Below, in pieces: positions 49,320 through 59,690 of a DNA stretch of 64,000 nucleotides. The stretch spans positions 18,249,319 through 18,313,318 of the forward strand of contig NC_067206.1 of the NCBI RefSeq assembly GCF_026262505.1, read 5' to 3'. The notes below the pieces were generated by a model. That model made no database searches. It saw nothing but the letters and a program-made list of their open reading frames with translations, and was not told the DNA's origin. The position numbers and the translations under genes are program-made. This DNA is from Trichomonas vaginalis G3 (lineage: Eukaryota; Parabasalia; Trichomonadida; Trichomonadidae). Each line of letters starts with the position of its first letter. The stretch's first letter is position 1.

Positions 49320-49760
49320 TATTTCAGATAATTTAACCATTGATTTTTTAAATAATCATCAACATCTTGATTTTTTTTCAATATAAATTTTAATTCTCTC
49401 AATACAATTTAAACATTCCTGTTCAGTCATTTTCCTTGATTAGCATAAATAGTTCATTTTTATCTATTTTTTTGTAAAATTCATTGTTTCATTTAAATTT
49501 TTCTTTGTTACTATTGAAAGCTCTCATAACCTTCAATGCACACCAAAATAATTGAACGTCGGGATTATTTTGAAATAATTTGGTTATTGCTTTGAAAATA
49601 TTCAATGCACAATCTGCAACAAAATATTTAGGTTGCTTGGATGCCCGATTAAAATATTTTTTTCAAGCAATATTTAATGTTCTCATTATTATCCGGTTTG
49701 ATTACAGATTTGAATAGACCAAAAGGGGCGGCGACAAATTTGCCCAGCCAGTAAAGTATT
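49320..49760 (-). pseudogene. Decayed MULE transposase fragment
   Basis: The minus strand has KYFVADCALNIFKAITKLFQ and PDVQLFWCALKVMRAFNSN, equal in layout to ISMDCAPQIAQAIEESIP and ILWCGVHVLRAIL of MULE-2 (second acidic residue and the C-x2-H). Other parts are present only as traces. An older relative of MULE-1 and MULE-2. Confidence 0.6.
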
Positions 49761-50463
49761 AAATTTTTTTTGCATTTTTTTAAGGGTGCACACGAGAGGA
49801 TCATGTAAACTTCAGAATTTAGCTTCTTAACTTAAATCATGGAATGTCTCAAAGACAAAAGTAGCATACAGCATGTAAAGCTAAAGAAAGGTAATCATAA
49901 TTAATACCTTAATTTTTAATATTACGCATTTTTAGGTGCAAAATTTAAAAACATTCTAATACAATAGAGCAGTTTCCAAAAGTAGCATACAGCATGCAAA
50001 GCTAAAGAAAGATAATCATAATTAATACCTTAATTTTTAATATTACGCATTTTTAGGTGCAAAATTTAAAAACATTCTAATACAATAGAGCAGTTTCCAA
50101 AAGTAGCATACAGCATGCAAAGCTAAAGAAAGATAATCATAATTAATACCTTTAAAGTTTAAAATCTTGATTTTTTTTAAAATCAAATATTTATAACTTT
50201 AATACATACAGCTTAAACCTTATACTTGTTTTCTCTTGTGAGAAAGCAATCTTACAAAGCTAACAATCCTAAAAAATAAAGAATTAAAATTTAATAATTT
50301 AATCTAACAAAATTTCTCTCTTTATCCTTTTGCACTCTTTATATGCAACTCAAATCCATCATATAATATTCCTATAATACTCTTGCCTCAAACAATGACG
50401 AACAAACTGCTATTCTCATTCAATTACAGACCAAATCTATTCAAATTTCTGAATTTTTAATTT

Positions 50464-50469
50464 TCATTT
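50464..50469 (+). promoter_or_regulatory. Initiator element (TCATTT) of MULE-2 transposase
   Basis: TCATTT matches the trichomonad initiator TCA(+1)Y-T-W and lies 10-15 bases before the start codon, the usual distance. Confidence 0.55.
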
Positions 50470-50478
50470 CAATTTCAA

Positions 50479-51927
50479 ATGGAATTAGAAGAAGAAACTA
50501 TCTTTACTGTTATGGATCTTTGTAAATTTGGAGTTAAACAAGAAATACAAGCACAGTATGGATATGGTGAACGTGTCAGGAAAGAAAGATCTCAGATTTC
50601 ATTCCACTGCAAATATCCAAAATGTCCTGCACATTTTAATGTTGCAATCTTGGATCAAAATAAATACAAACTAATCAAAATAGTTGAAGAACATGATCAT
50701 TCCGCCCCAAATGACAAAAGTCAATATTCGTCTGTCTTTTATCGCAAATATTTAGAACATTACTTCCAAACAGATGACAATCAAAGAGCGATAGCACAGC
50801 TAAATGCATTCAAAGATCTTGAAATTCCTCTTACAGGTCCGTCCATTCCAGAGATGTACGCTCAAAAACCACGTGCAATCAAACGATTTGCAGAGAGAAT
50901 ACATGCTCTTCAAACTAGATATTCTCCTGACGATGTTGTGTCATTGCAAATCTTTGTTCAGACAGTACAAGAAGAATCTCCAGATGATCTCATTGCATTT
51001 GAAGTCTCAGACAATAATATGTGTTTCTATTACGCGCCTTTTGAAGGCAAAGCTTATGCGCATAGTATCAAGACATTTCATATAGACAGCACCTATAAAT
51101 TGTTGCGATCAAACATTCCATTGTATGCATTTACTGGCAAAATCAAAGATTTTCACATTTTCCCTTTTTTATATTTCTTTTGTCAACCAGACACTTATCA
51201 AAACATTCAAGTTTGCGTGTGCGCCTATCTCAGATGGGTAACAATTGAGCCAGAATACATTAGCATGGACTGTGCTCCACAGATAGCTCAAGCAATAGAA
51301 GAAAGCATTCCACAAGCTCAAATACTTTGGTGCGGAGTACATGTTCTTCGTGCAATTCTTCGCAAATCAAATAAGTTTTCTTCTCAAGAAAAATTTGAAC
51401 AATTCTATAATTTGATGAAGGATTTAGTCTTCAAATTAGATGCAGAACATGAGGAAGAAGCAAATGCTGCCTATGATCAAGTTCTGGAGTTGCTCGACAC
51501 AGATCCAACAGCATCTCAATACTTTAACAGACAATGGCGTTACAACATATCAAGATGGATTGCTCGTGACAGGCGTGAAGGCGACGCAACTAACAATATT
51601 GCCGAAGCTCATTTTAGAACACTCAAACATGACTATTTTCCTGATCGAAAAAATCTCAGAATTGATGATGTTATTATAGAAATTTATACAAAAGTGATAC
51701 CATCTTTCGTTATCAAACTCAAAATTGATCAAAATCCAGCAGATGACCGTGTCATTAGGATCATGGAAAAAGCAACTAACGCAGAAATTGATGTAAAAAG
51801 ACAAAGAAAAATCGAGAGTATTTCAATGCTCAATAGATTGCTCAATGCTGTTAGTGATGACTCAATAGATCCCACTAAAATATATCCTACCTTGAAAGTA
51901 TTATTACAAAGAACTCATTTTATTTAA
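50479..51927 (+). CDS. Mutator-like (MULE) transposase, intact
   Basis: 482 residues. A zinc-binding WRKY/FLYWCH-like head uses C44, C49, H72 and H74 (CKYPKC and EEHDH). The RNase H-like core has D203 (HIDSTYK), D264 (SMDCAPQ), the MULE-typical C285-x2-H288 (WCGVH) and E376 (NNIAEAHF). These form the DDE catalytic set. No SWIM zinc finger is evident at the C-terminus. It is flanked on both sides by long inverted repeats and has an initiator upstream, so it may be functional. The protein is about as long as the 480-codon MULE-1 frame. Confidence 0.9.
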   Translation: MELEEETIFTVMDLCKFGVKQEIQAQYGYGERVRKERSQISFHCKYPKCPAHFNVAILDQNKYKLIKIVEEHDHSAPNDKSQYSSVFYRKYLEHYFQTDDNQRAIAQLNAFKDLEIPLTGPSIPEMYAQKPRAIKRFAERIHALQTRYSPDDVVSLQIFVQTVQEESPDDLIAFEVSDNNMCFYYAPFEGKAYAHSIKTFHIDSTYKLLRSNIPLYAFTGKIKDFHIFPFLYFFCQPDTYQNIQVCVCAYLRWVTIEPEYISMDCAPQIAQAIEESIPQAQILWCGVHVLRAILRKSNKFSSQEKFEQFYNLMKDLVFKLDAEHEEEANAAYDQVLELLDTDPTASQYFNRQWRYNISRWIARDRREGDATNNIAEAHFRTLKHDYFPDRKNLRIDDVIIEIYTKVIPSFVIKLKIDQNPADDRVIRIMEKATNAEIDVKRQRKIESISMLNRLLNAVSDDSIDPTKIYPTLKVLLQRTHFI

Positions 51928-52307
51928 TTTTGATTTTAATTTTAGATTAAATTATTAAATTTTAATTCTTTATTTTTTAGGATTGTTAGCTTTGTAAGAT
52001 TGCTTTCTCACAAGAGAAAACAAGTATAAGGTTTAAGCTGTATGTATTAAAGTTATAAATATTTGATTTTAAAAAAAATCAAGATTTTAAACTTTAAAGG
52101 TATTAATTATGATTATCTTTCTTTAGCTTTGCATGCTGTATGCTACTTTTGGAAACTGCTCTATTGTATTAGAATGTTTTTAAATTTTGCACCTAAAAAT
52201 GCGTAATATTAAAAATTAAGGTATTAATTATGATTACCTTTCTTTAGCTTTACATGCTGTATGCTACTTTTGTCTTTGAGACATTCCATGATTTAAGTTA
52301 AGAAGCT

Positions 52308-52381
52308 TTCAAAAAAAAAGCAAAAAAAATGTAATAAAATAAAAAAAATTTAGTATCGATAATCTGAAATATGTTGTTTAC
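52308..52381. other. A-rich junction
   Basis: A-rich run directly outside the MULE-2 right arm. The TTTAGTATCGATAATCTGAAAT phrase here has a partial inverse near 49,324, which may mean the element is slightly longer than stated. Confidence 0.35.
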
Positions 52382-52560
52382 TTAAGCCGCGAGCGAAGCG
52401 AGCGGCTTAGTTTCGTAATTTTGTACAATCTTTTTTCGAATCTGTTCTTTTCTTAAGCCGCGAGCGAAGCGAGTGGCTTAGTTTCGTAATTTCATACAAT
52501 TATTTTTCGAATTTGTTCTTTTTGTCAACCGCGAGCGAAGCGAGTGGCTTTTTATTTTTT
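52382..52560. repeat. 71-bp repeats with a GCGAAGC hairpin
   Basis: Three copies start at about 52,382, 52,453 and 52,524. Each has TAAGCCGC, GA, GCGAAGC, GA, GCGGCTTA or a close form: an outer 8-bp stem, a GA/GA internal loop and the very stable GC-GAA-GC cap. Copies two and three have GTGGC, which still pairs by G-T. Confidence 0.7.
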
Positions 52561-53507
52561 AAAAATTTTTTTCTTTCTTACTTTTTTTTCCCTTACTTAC
52601 AAATTTGATAGTAACTTACCAAATCTCTCTATCATATAATAATAAATTAATCCATTCTTTGTTTCAAATCTGACACTTTACATTTTTGACATGTAAGCCT
52701 GTCACTTTTCACTTCACCTCAGTGGGCAAGTTTGTGCCCCCCTCAGACCAAAAGGATGTTTCTTTTCAAATTTTGTTGACACCAGATAATATGCATGATT
52801 ATTTAATATTAATTTATAAGTTGAATACCGATGTAAATTGATTCGAGGATTTGCTTTTTTACAGTTTTGTCAATTTTTTTCTTTTTTCTTTTTGAAACAA
52901 AAATGTAAATAATTTTTGTGGGATTTGAAGAGTTGTCAATATCACAAAGCAGTATAGAACGCTTTGGCATATCTTGAATTTTTCGGCTATATAACATTAT
53001 CGCAATTATCTAACTTGGAAACAAATATTCAAGAAATTAGAAGATATACGATGTCGCTACAAGCAGTGAAAAAAATCGAGACCGTAGTTTTTTTTTTAGA
53101 AATTTTGCATCTCAAAAATGCTTATATTACTTCAAATTTATAATTTTATGAATGTTTGAGCTATTTCAAACGTGGTCTCAAATAATTTACATCAATTATA
53201 AAATCTCTTGCTTCTTGACTTTAATTAATATCTTTCGAAGAAATTTTCAATCTCATAATTTTAGCAATTTAATGCAAATAAATTTGTACACAATTATTAT
53301 ACCATTCGAAGCATTTCAAGATACCTCAAGTTTTTTCAACTATTTTACAATTTACATCATATTTTTTACAATTATCGAACTTTTATCAGATTTAGCATAT
53401 AATCGATATAAGGTAGGTAAAATCACTTCTAACACGAAATTTTGACATTAAAATAAAACATATCGCAACTTTAAAAATTGTCGAAATTAAAATAGGAAAA
53501 AACTTAA
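52561..53507. other. AT-rich stretch
   Basis: No convincing gene. Short frames at 52,809-52,997 (minus) and 53,152-53,445 (plus, Phe/Ile-rich) look like chance openings in AT-rich DNA. Confidence 0.5.
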
Positions 53508-53627
53508 GGGTGCACTTACGCCCCTATGACACGGGCTTCAATTCAAATGTTTAAGGTTAATTTTGAATGGTGCTTCACACCTTTTGTCAAAAATTTGAAT
53601 TAAAGTCAGACGGGCGTAAGTGCAGCC
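53508..53627. mobile_element. 120-bp MITE flanked by TTAA
   Basis: GGGTGCACTTACGCCC at the left pairs with GGGCGTAAGTGCAGCC at the right, and the inner TTCAATTCAAAT pairs with ATTTGAATTAAA. TTAA is present at both borders (53,504-53,507 and 53,628-53,631). TTAA duplication is typical of piggyBac-type elements. No coding capacity. Confidence 0.7.
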
Positions 53628-53735
53628 TTAATCCTCCTTGGGCGTTCTTTAAATCTGATTTATAAAAACCAAAGTATTTTTTTAAAAGATAAACTTTAAT
53701 TATATCTAAAATAAAAATAAATAACATAAAAAAAA

Positions 53736-56700
53736 TTATTCCTCTTCCTCACCATCATCATTTGCTTCAGCATCCTCTTCTTCTTCCTCTTCCTTATCAT
53801 CTTCAAGAGTATCTTCTTCATCATTCTCTGTTGCAGTAGCTGCTGAATAAGCTTCATCATCATCGTCTTCTTCTTCATCATTATCATCAACGAATTCTCC
53901 GTCATCTTCTTCCTCTTTTTCAACACTGTCTTGTGTTTGATAGACTTGTCTGAAGAAGTCATTAATTGTTGCTCCATCAGGTATCTCCTGATTGAGAATC
54001 GACTTCCACATTGTCTTCAAGAAACCTGTTTGTAATTCCTTGATTTCATTTCTCAAACCAACAGGAACAATATAATTTCCATCTGACAACTTCAAATTCA
54101 AAATATGTTCTGATTTCATCAGCGCGTCCAAACTTCTTTCGTTCTGGTCTTTCTTGTGTTCGCTAGTAGATTCATAGTCCTTGATCAATGCTGTGAAATA
54201 GCGAACAAAAATATAAGCTCTGTCAACACCAAACGCGTATCTCGATTCTCTGAAAACTTTTGACAGTTTTCTGTCAGTTCTTCCTGACGGATGAACCAAA
54301 ATGAAGAAACTTGCGTAGTTTCCAGATTTCGCTGCGTTGTCAATAAACAAATTGACAATTTCACGTTTGATGTCCTCTATATCGTGAGGATGACACATTA
54401 AGAAAGGAACTTTGTATTCGAAATGAACATAGTTATTTATGTTCAAAACTCTGTTTCTTATCATTTTTTGGAGGAGTTTGAAAGCTTCCAAAGGCTCAAC
54501 ACGTTTTGCAAGTTCTACGTAAGGATGTGGAAGTGTTATCTTTGATTGGCAAAACACTTCAATTGCTTTCCTTAATATTCCTATATCTCCTGAAATTTTC
54601 GATATTTGTACTAACAACAAAATCGAACTTTCAGCTGGAATTTTATTTGTTGATGCATAAGTATTAACGAATTGCAATGAATACTGCAAAAGCTGCATCA
54701 TTCTGTCATCTCTGATCATTCCATTTTCCTCCATCAACCTCAAGATCCAGTAGATTCTTTTCGCCTCTTTTTTCGGTTGATCAACGAAAGCTTCGATTTC
54801 AAAAAGTTCATTCAAAGCAGGCATTTTATCATGATAAACAAAAGAAGAGACAATCGCGTGTATGAGTTTCTGGTAATGCGTTGGATTCTCTTCTTGTGAG
54901 ATTTGCCTGAGAACTTCTTCTAATTTCGAAGTATCGTCGTTTATTGACATTTCTTCTGGAGGAATGTTCGCAATGATCCTTGAATGAGCTTCTTGCTGTT
55001 TTTGTATCATGTAGCCTTTGATGATGATCTTCTGAAGGGCTAATCTCGACTCAGGGGAGTTCGAGGGATCATTTCGAAGCATGTCTTCTAAAAGTGAACT
55101 CGTGGTCATGTGTTTCGGAAGTTTTATCGTTTTAAGAATTTTGTTTTCGTTTCTTTTAACGACTTTGTAGACTCTCCATCCGTCAATGTTCTTCAGACAA
55201 CAATCGGTCTTGTTCTCATCCCTCTCTTTGATGTAATGCATCCATAAAAGAAGATAAGGATTGAAGAAATTATTCGGATTTGTGTTTCCTTTGTCTTCTA
55301 GGTTCTTTAGATGCTCGTAGAAGGGCTGCATTAATGGTGAACATCTAAGAAGAAGCTTGGAATCATGGTAATATGTGGAAATGGCAACGTTGGAGAAATA
55401 ACAACCAAATGCTTTGGTTAAATCAATCTCGTTGTGGTTCGGATCGTTGATTAATGCATCAATTAATAATTCTAGGAACCTGCCGTTCTCCCTGTGGCAG
55501 GCGGAACCAAGAAGATTATGCATTTTGCTAAGATGCTTAGTTCTGTTTCTGTAAAGAACACTGGCGTAGGCATATGCTATTGCGCAGTTGAATAATGTTG
55601 GTTTTGGACACTGCACTTCGTTTAATGTTATGAAAATTTTCCATAACTGCTGAACGCATTCATCATTCATAGCATAAGTGAATCTGTGGAATAGTGGGTC
55701 CAAGATCTGTACATCCCCTGAGGATTTTCGGATGTGAGCTGGAAGCATCCTGAGAAAATTGATTAAAACACCTTTGACCATTTCATCGTCGAACTGTAAA
55801 AATAATTTTACAACGTTCTTTAACGATAAAAATGTCAATAGTTGATGAGGAGAGAAATATCGACAGGCCATTTCAACTGTTTTCGTTGTTGATGGGTCAT
55901 CTATGGCCTGTAGAATATATATTTGCTCATTCTTCTCGTTAACAAGCTTGTTGTCCATTCTTAAAGAAATATGACCTAAATTTACTGGTTCTTTCATATG
56001 TTTAGTGAAGGCTTTCATCAAACGCTCGAGTTCATAGTAGTGGCGATTCTGGGAGATAGCAATTTCGAGTTTTATGTAACAGATTCTGAGAAATGCGTTT
56101 GGAAGATGGAAAAATGGTTCAATAATCCCACTAATGAACCTTGGAGCTGATCCTATCTGATATTCTGCTGCTAATTCTGCATAGAAAAGCTTTGCATTTG
56201 GAGTTAGTAAATCAAAAACGTATTCAAGTGCTAAATCTATCATTTCGACGGCTGCATCACCTGGAACAGGTTCATTGTAGCGTAGTTCGGCAAGTTTATT
56301 CAATGTTAAGGCTAAAACTGAGCTTACAGAGCAATTAAAAACCCATGTATTGCTGGAAATTGGATCTGCGCCTAATCTTGCAATAAAATCAAGAATTGTA
56401 AATCGTCCGATTGCAAATACGTTCTTGCCTTGAGGTTCTTGGAAGTATGATTGTTTAATATTTTCCGGAAATGCGTATTTAGGTTCTTTCTGGACATAAT
56501 TTACTTCGTCTTTAAATTGGAGTATGAGAATTGCATTTGGCTCGGTAATATGGCCCATTTTAAGAGCTTCGAGGTAATATCTCCAACAAGTGACGTTTAA
56601 TTGAAATGAAATGAATTGTGGAGATGAAATGCATGGTATTAAGTCTGGAACTGTTGGATTAGCTAAGTTATATTTTAATTGCGGACGTAATTTTTGTACT

Positions 56701-57080
56701 TTTGCAATCGCTGCCCTGTATAATTGATCATTTTGCGTTTTTTGTGCACACTTTGCAAGGTCTGCCCATAGGTTAGTTCTGCTTTGATCGAATTTTAAGG
56801 ATTCCATTAAGTATGAAATTGCTTCTTGAAACTTGCCACGCTGTATTTTACTCCTTGAAATTTCTCTGTTACATTGGAATATAAGCATTTTCTCGTATTC
56901 CGAACTTGATTTTTTCGTAATATCAGTGATAATTGAAGCTAATAATGCTTCAGTCTCTTCAGAGGGGCTTAAAGTGACTGCCTGCTGAAACTTTTTGGAT
57001 ATTGCAAGAAAACTCTCACTTTGCTCTGAAATTTGAAGTTCAGCTTCGTCTCCCTCGTCGTTTATTCCGCGAACATTCAT
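53736..57080 (-). CDS. Large TPR protein with acidic tail, possibly Cabin1/Hir3-like
   Basis: 1,114 residues. TPR-like helices at about 72-135 (SKIQRGKFQEAISYLMESLK, then TNLWADLAKCAQKTQNDQLY) are followed by a long helical body. The last 60 residues are almost all Asp/Glu (EEEDDGEFVDDNDEEEDDDDE). N-terminal TPRs in a long scaffold with acidic runs recall Cabin1/Hir3, the histone chaperone scaffold, but no specific motif settles it. Other TPR scaffolds (for example of transcription factor IIIC or mRNA decay) are possible. The first Met is the only good start. Intronless host gene. Confidence 0.4.
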   Translation of the reverse strand: MNVRGINDEGDEAELQISEQSESFLAISKKFQQAVTLSPSEETEALLASIITDITKKSSSEYEKMLIFQCNREISRSKIQRGKFQEAISYLMESLKFDQSRTNLWADLAKCAQKTQNDQLYRAAIAKVQKLRPQLKYNLANPTVPDLIPCISSPQFISFQLNVTCWRYYLEALKMGHITEPNAILILQFKDEVNYVQKEPKYAFPENIKQSYFQEPQGKNVFAIGRFTILDFIARLGADPISSNTWVFNCSVSSVLALTLNKLAELRYNEPVPGDAAVEMIDLALEYVFDLLTPNAKLFYAELAAEYQIGSAPRFISGIIEPFFHLPNAFLRICYIKLEIAISQNRHYYELERLMKAFTKHMKEPVNLGHISLRMDNKLVNEKNEQIYILQAIDDPSTTKTVEMACRYFSPHQLLTFLSLKNVVKLFLQFDDEMVKGVLINFLRMLPAHIRKSSGDVQILDPLFHRFTYAMNDECVQQLWKIFITLNEVQCPKPTLFNCAIAYAYASVLYRNRTKHLSKMHNLLGSACHRENGRFLELLIDALINDPNHNEIDLTKAFGCYFSNVAISTYYHDSKLLLRCSPLMQPFYEHLKNLEDKGNTNPNNFFNPYLLLWMHYIKERDENKTDCCLKNIDGWRVYKVVKRNENKILKTIKLPKHMTTSSLLEDMLRNDPSNSPESRLALQKIIIKGYMIQKQQEAHSRIIANIPPEEMSINDDTSKLEEVLRQISQEENPTHYQKLIHAIVSSFVYHDKMPALNELFEIEAFVDQPKKEAKRIYWILRLMEENGMIRDDRMMQLLQYSLQFVNTYASTNKIPAESSILLLVQISKISGDIGILRKAIEVFCQSKITLPHPYVELAKRVEPLEAFKLLQKMIRNRVLNINNYVHFEYKVPFLMCHPHDIEDIKREIVNLFIDNAAKSGNYASFFILVHPSGRTDRKLSKVFRESRYAFGVDRAYIFVRYFTALIKDYESTSEHKKDQNERSLDALMKSEHILNLKLSDGNYIVPVGLRNEIKELQTGFLKTMWKSILNQEIPDGATINDFFRQVYQTQDSVEKEEEDDGEFVDDNDEEEDDDDEAYSAATATENDEEDTLEDDKEEEEEEDAEANDDGEEEE

Positions 57081-57632
57081 TTTCAGGAATTAAAAAACGA
57101 ACCAGACTTGAACTTGAAAAATGGATTCATCTATTATGCTAGAGTGCATTTATTTTACGAAATTTTGTAGAATATCGCTTAAACTTAAAGTTTTGGCGAA
57201 ATTCAGATCTTTATCTTTCCCATATTCATCAAAATATATTTTCCCAACTCATTTTAGTCTATTTTCTATGGGAATCTTTAATATTCAAAAAAGATTTCAA
57301 TGATAATTTCAAAACCATTTCAATGATATCACAGGAAGGCCGTGCTACTAATATAAAACCTTTGTACGCCATCTCAAACTGCAAATCTGATTTTCCTGCA
57401 TAAAGTCCCCTCAATATCGAGTAAAATCCTTTCTATAATATTGAAAAAGAGAGCATAGGTTTTGTATCAAGTGTGTAGTCTCTTAAGGTTGGTTAAAATG
57501 GTTCTATTTAAGTTGTCACAAAAAATAGAAATTAAACATATTCGAAATATCATTATTTGACTAAAACATATAGTTTAATTATGAATTCCTAAGCAAGAAA
57601 TGGTGAAGAAAAGAATTTTTTAAAAAAATACA
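57081..57632. other. Intergenic
   Basis: Upstream region of the TPR gene and downstream region of the lipase. A frame at 57,121-57,303 is not convincing. No repeat was seen. Confidence 0.55.
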
Positions 57633-58565
57633 TTAATCATCTGATTTTTCGTTGAGAGAGTCAGAGTAGTGTTGAATGTTATGATCATCAGCGCATGTCT
57701 GGCTGATCGATAATATGTTGAGAGTTGCTGGATCAACCATATCTTCGGAAAGTTTACCTTGAACAGTATTTAGATGGTATGTAATACCAACAACCTGTCC
57801 GATATGGCATGATGTTTGATCAACACTGTAAGCGCAAAGATCATCAACAATTTGATCTGATGCAGACATAATTCCATTATATAAGGAATTTGCTAAGCCT
57901 TTCTTATCCTTAAGGATAGTTACGGCTGTCTTGATAAGAATTTTGAGAAGAGCTTTGGTAGCTCCAGATTTTGGAATAAAATCTTTGAAAGTATCATAAG
58001 CGTTGATAATTGAGAGTGTTGGAACTATATCTGTTTCATAAACAAAAGAGCAAACCTGGTCATGGAATGGTTCTGGAACCTTTTCAATTGCAGGCGCTGC
58101 TGCAAAGCCCAAAACGCCCATCCTTTGTGCGTTTTTAGCAGTATCTGGATGTGTCATGCAGTAAATACCGAGGACAGTAGCAACGGAAGCTCCATATGAA
58201 TGACCCGTAAAAATAATTCTTCCTGGATAGTTGGCGATAATGTCTTTGATCTGATTGAAAACATTAATTGAGGAATTGAAGAAGCCGCCATGAACATGAA
58301 GTTTGTAATCTCCAAAGTCTTCATAACGTTCTGTGTAATTAAAGTCGGTATACCAATCTTTCTGGGATGAAGAGCCTCTGATAGAAACATAAAGTGTTTG
58401 ATTGAAGTCATACACGTAGAATAATGGAAGATAAACCTGATTTTTGTCATTTTCGTAAATCATAGTTCCATCATGGAAAGATGCTGCGCCGCCATAAGCT
58501 TCCCAGGCCATTGTCAAAGCAGTTCTGCAAAGATTAACCGAAAATCCAAGAATGCTCGGTATCAT
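57633..58565 (-). CDS. Class 3 lipase (alpha/beta hydrolase)
   Basis: 310 residues. The nucleophile elbow FTGHSYGAS puts the catalytic Ser at 123. The oxyanion-side block VSIRGSSSQKDW is at 60-71. The catalytic Asp is probably D179 in YETDIVPTL and the His H295 in CADDHNI, both at the usual spacing of fungal-type class 3 lipases. The enzyme would cleave acylglycerols or phospholipids. No clear signal peptide, although the first 20 residues are mildly hydrophobic. Trichomonads have many such genes. Confidence 0.85.
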   Translation of the reverse strand: MIPSILGFSVNLCRTALTMAWEAYGGAASFHDGTMIYENDKNQVYLPLFYVYDFNQTLYVSIRGSSSQKDWYTDFNYTERYEDFGDYKLHVHGGFFNSSINVFNQIKDIIANYPGRIIFTGHSYGASVATVLGIYCMTHPDTAKNAQRMGVLGFAAAPAIEKVPEPFHDQVCSFVYETDIVPTLSIINAYDTFKDFIPKSGATKALLKILIKTAVTILKDKKGLANSLYNGIMSASDQIVDDLCAYSVDQTSCHIGQVVGITYHLNTVQGKLSEDMVDPATLNILSISQTCADDHNIQHYSDSLNEKSDD

Positions 58566-59394
58566 TGTCTAATTTAAAAAAAAATTGATCCGGTTCTTTC
58601 AAATTTTGTTTCAATGGTTGTGGAGAAAAAAATTATTTTGCGTGCATTGATAAGATCACTGAATAAAAGTTGATTTATTTCTTTTGCAACCGAAAAGCTT
58701 CGGAATTCAAACGTTTTGAGATTTTGAAAGAATTCAAAATCAAATCAATTAGAGCATTTTATATGTTGTTATTAAAATTTTAATGAGTAAAACAATTTTT
58801 AATCTTATTTTTTATCGTACTCAGAAAAAAATTAATCGAACTTAGATATTGAAAGCATCAGACCAAGGATTAGTTTATTTGTTCCAGATATAATCTGAGT
58901 TATTAGTCTCTAAATGTAGGTATAGAGCTACTATAATAGCAAGCAGTTTCGACAATTTGAATTAAATATTACTTCAGAAAGTAATGATTCCACTCTTTGT
59001 TAGATATGAATGCCATCTCTGGCAAAAGCATTATCATAGAGTAAGTTAGTGGGAATTTTAACAAGATCCTGAGATAATTTCAATGATTGATTTATTTGTC
59101 ACTTTTTTCATATCATAAAACGAATGATAATAAATTTGTGAAATGATAAGAAGTACTTTATCAATAAATTATGAGAACGGAAGATCTCCTGACTTCTTCA
59201 AGTTTATTAATCTGAACGAATGATTAAACAAATAATAGACTTTTAAAAGGTGCCAGTGGGGAAAGCCTATCCATTTTTTATTTCTAATCAAATTAATCTT
59301 CGAAAATATACCCGAAAAATAAAAAATAGTATCGTAGTCATAACATTATTCTATCGCACCATGTGAAATAAGGAATACAACTAATTCTTCATGA
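58566..59394. other. Intergenic
   Basis: AT-rich with no gene, hairpin or repeat that I can support. Confidence 0.55.
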
Positions 59395-59690
59395 TCATGC
59401 AATATCAAGTGAAGTTTCTCCATCTTTATCTTTTTCGTTGATATTTGCACTTAGTGAAATAAGAATTATTGTAGTTTCTTTACTATTATTACGTGTTGCA
59501 ATATGAAAGGCTGTATTTCCATCTTCACCTTTTTCATTGATATTTGCATTATGCGAAATAAGAACTTCTGCAGTTTCGTTACTATTATTATATGCTGCAA
59601 TATGAAGCACAGTTTTCCCATCTTTATCTTTTTTCATTGATATTTGCACCTTGTGATTTAAGAACTTCCGACTAAATTGTCACTTTTTAG
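59395..59690 (-). pseudogene. Ankyrin-repeat gene fragment
   Basis: The minus strand encodes about two and a half ankyrin repeats: KDGKTVLHIAAYNNSNETAE, VLISHNANINEKGEDGNTAF and so on to GETSLDIA. Upstream of about 59,640 the repeat continues in another frame (EVLKSQGANINEK) across an A-run of one extra base, so a frameshift there separates them. Large families of such proteins exist in trichomonads. There is no start and no N-terminal domain, so it is a decayed remnant. Confidence 0.75.

Larger units (their letters stand above)
49821..52307. mobile_element. MULE-2 with long terminal inverted repeats
   Basis: Left arm 49,821-50,307 (487 bp) and right arm 51,943-52,307 (365 bp) are near-perfect inverted copies. 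The 121-122 bp difference is one extra internal repeat unit (GTAGCATACAGCATG at 49,861, 49,982 and 50,103 on the left; two units on the right). Outer ends read AGCTTCTTAACTTAAATC. The transposase gene fills the centre and is open. A target duplication was not clear. The element looks complete and young. Confidence 0.8.

Noticed and set aside
53152-53445. 97-residue membrane-like protein
   Set aside because: Phe/Ile-rich openings are expected by chance in DNA this rich in T; there is no start context or motif.
56141-56338. Gene antisense to the TPR protein
   Set aside because: It is a shadow frame within a strong coding region.
57121-57303. Small plus-strand gene upstream of the TPR gene
   Set aside because: It overlaps the likely promoter, has no initiator and no recognisable content.
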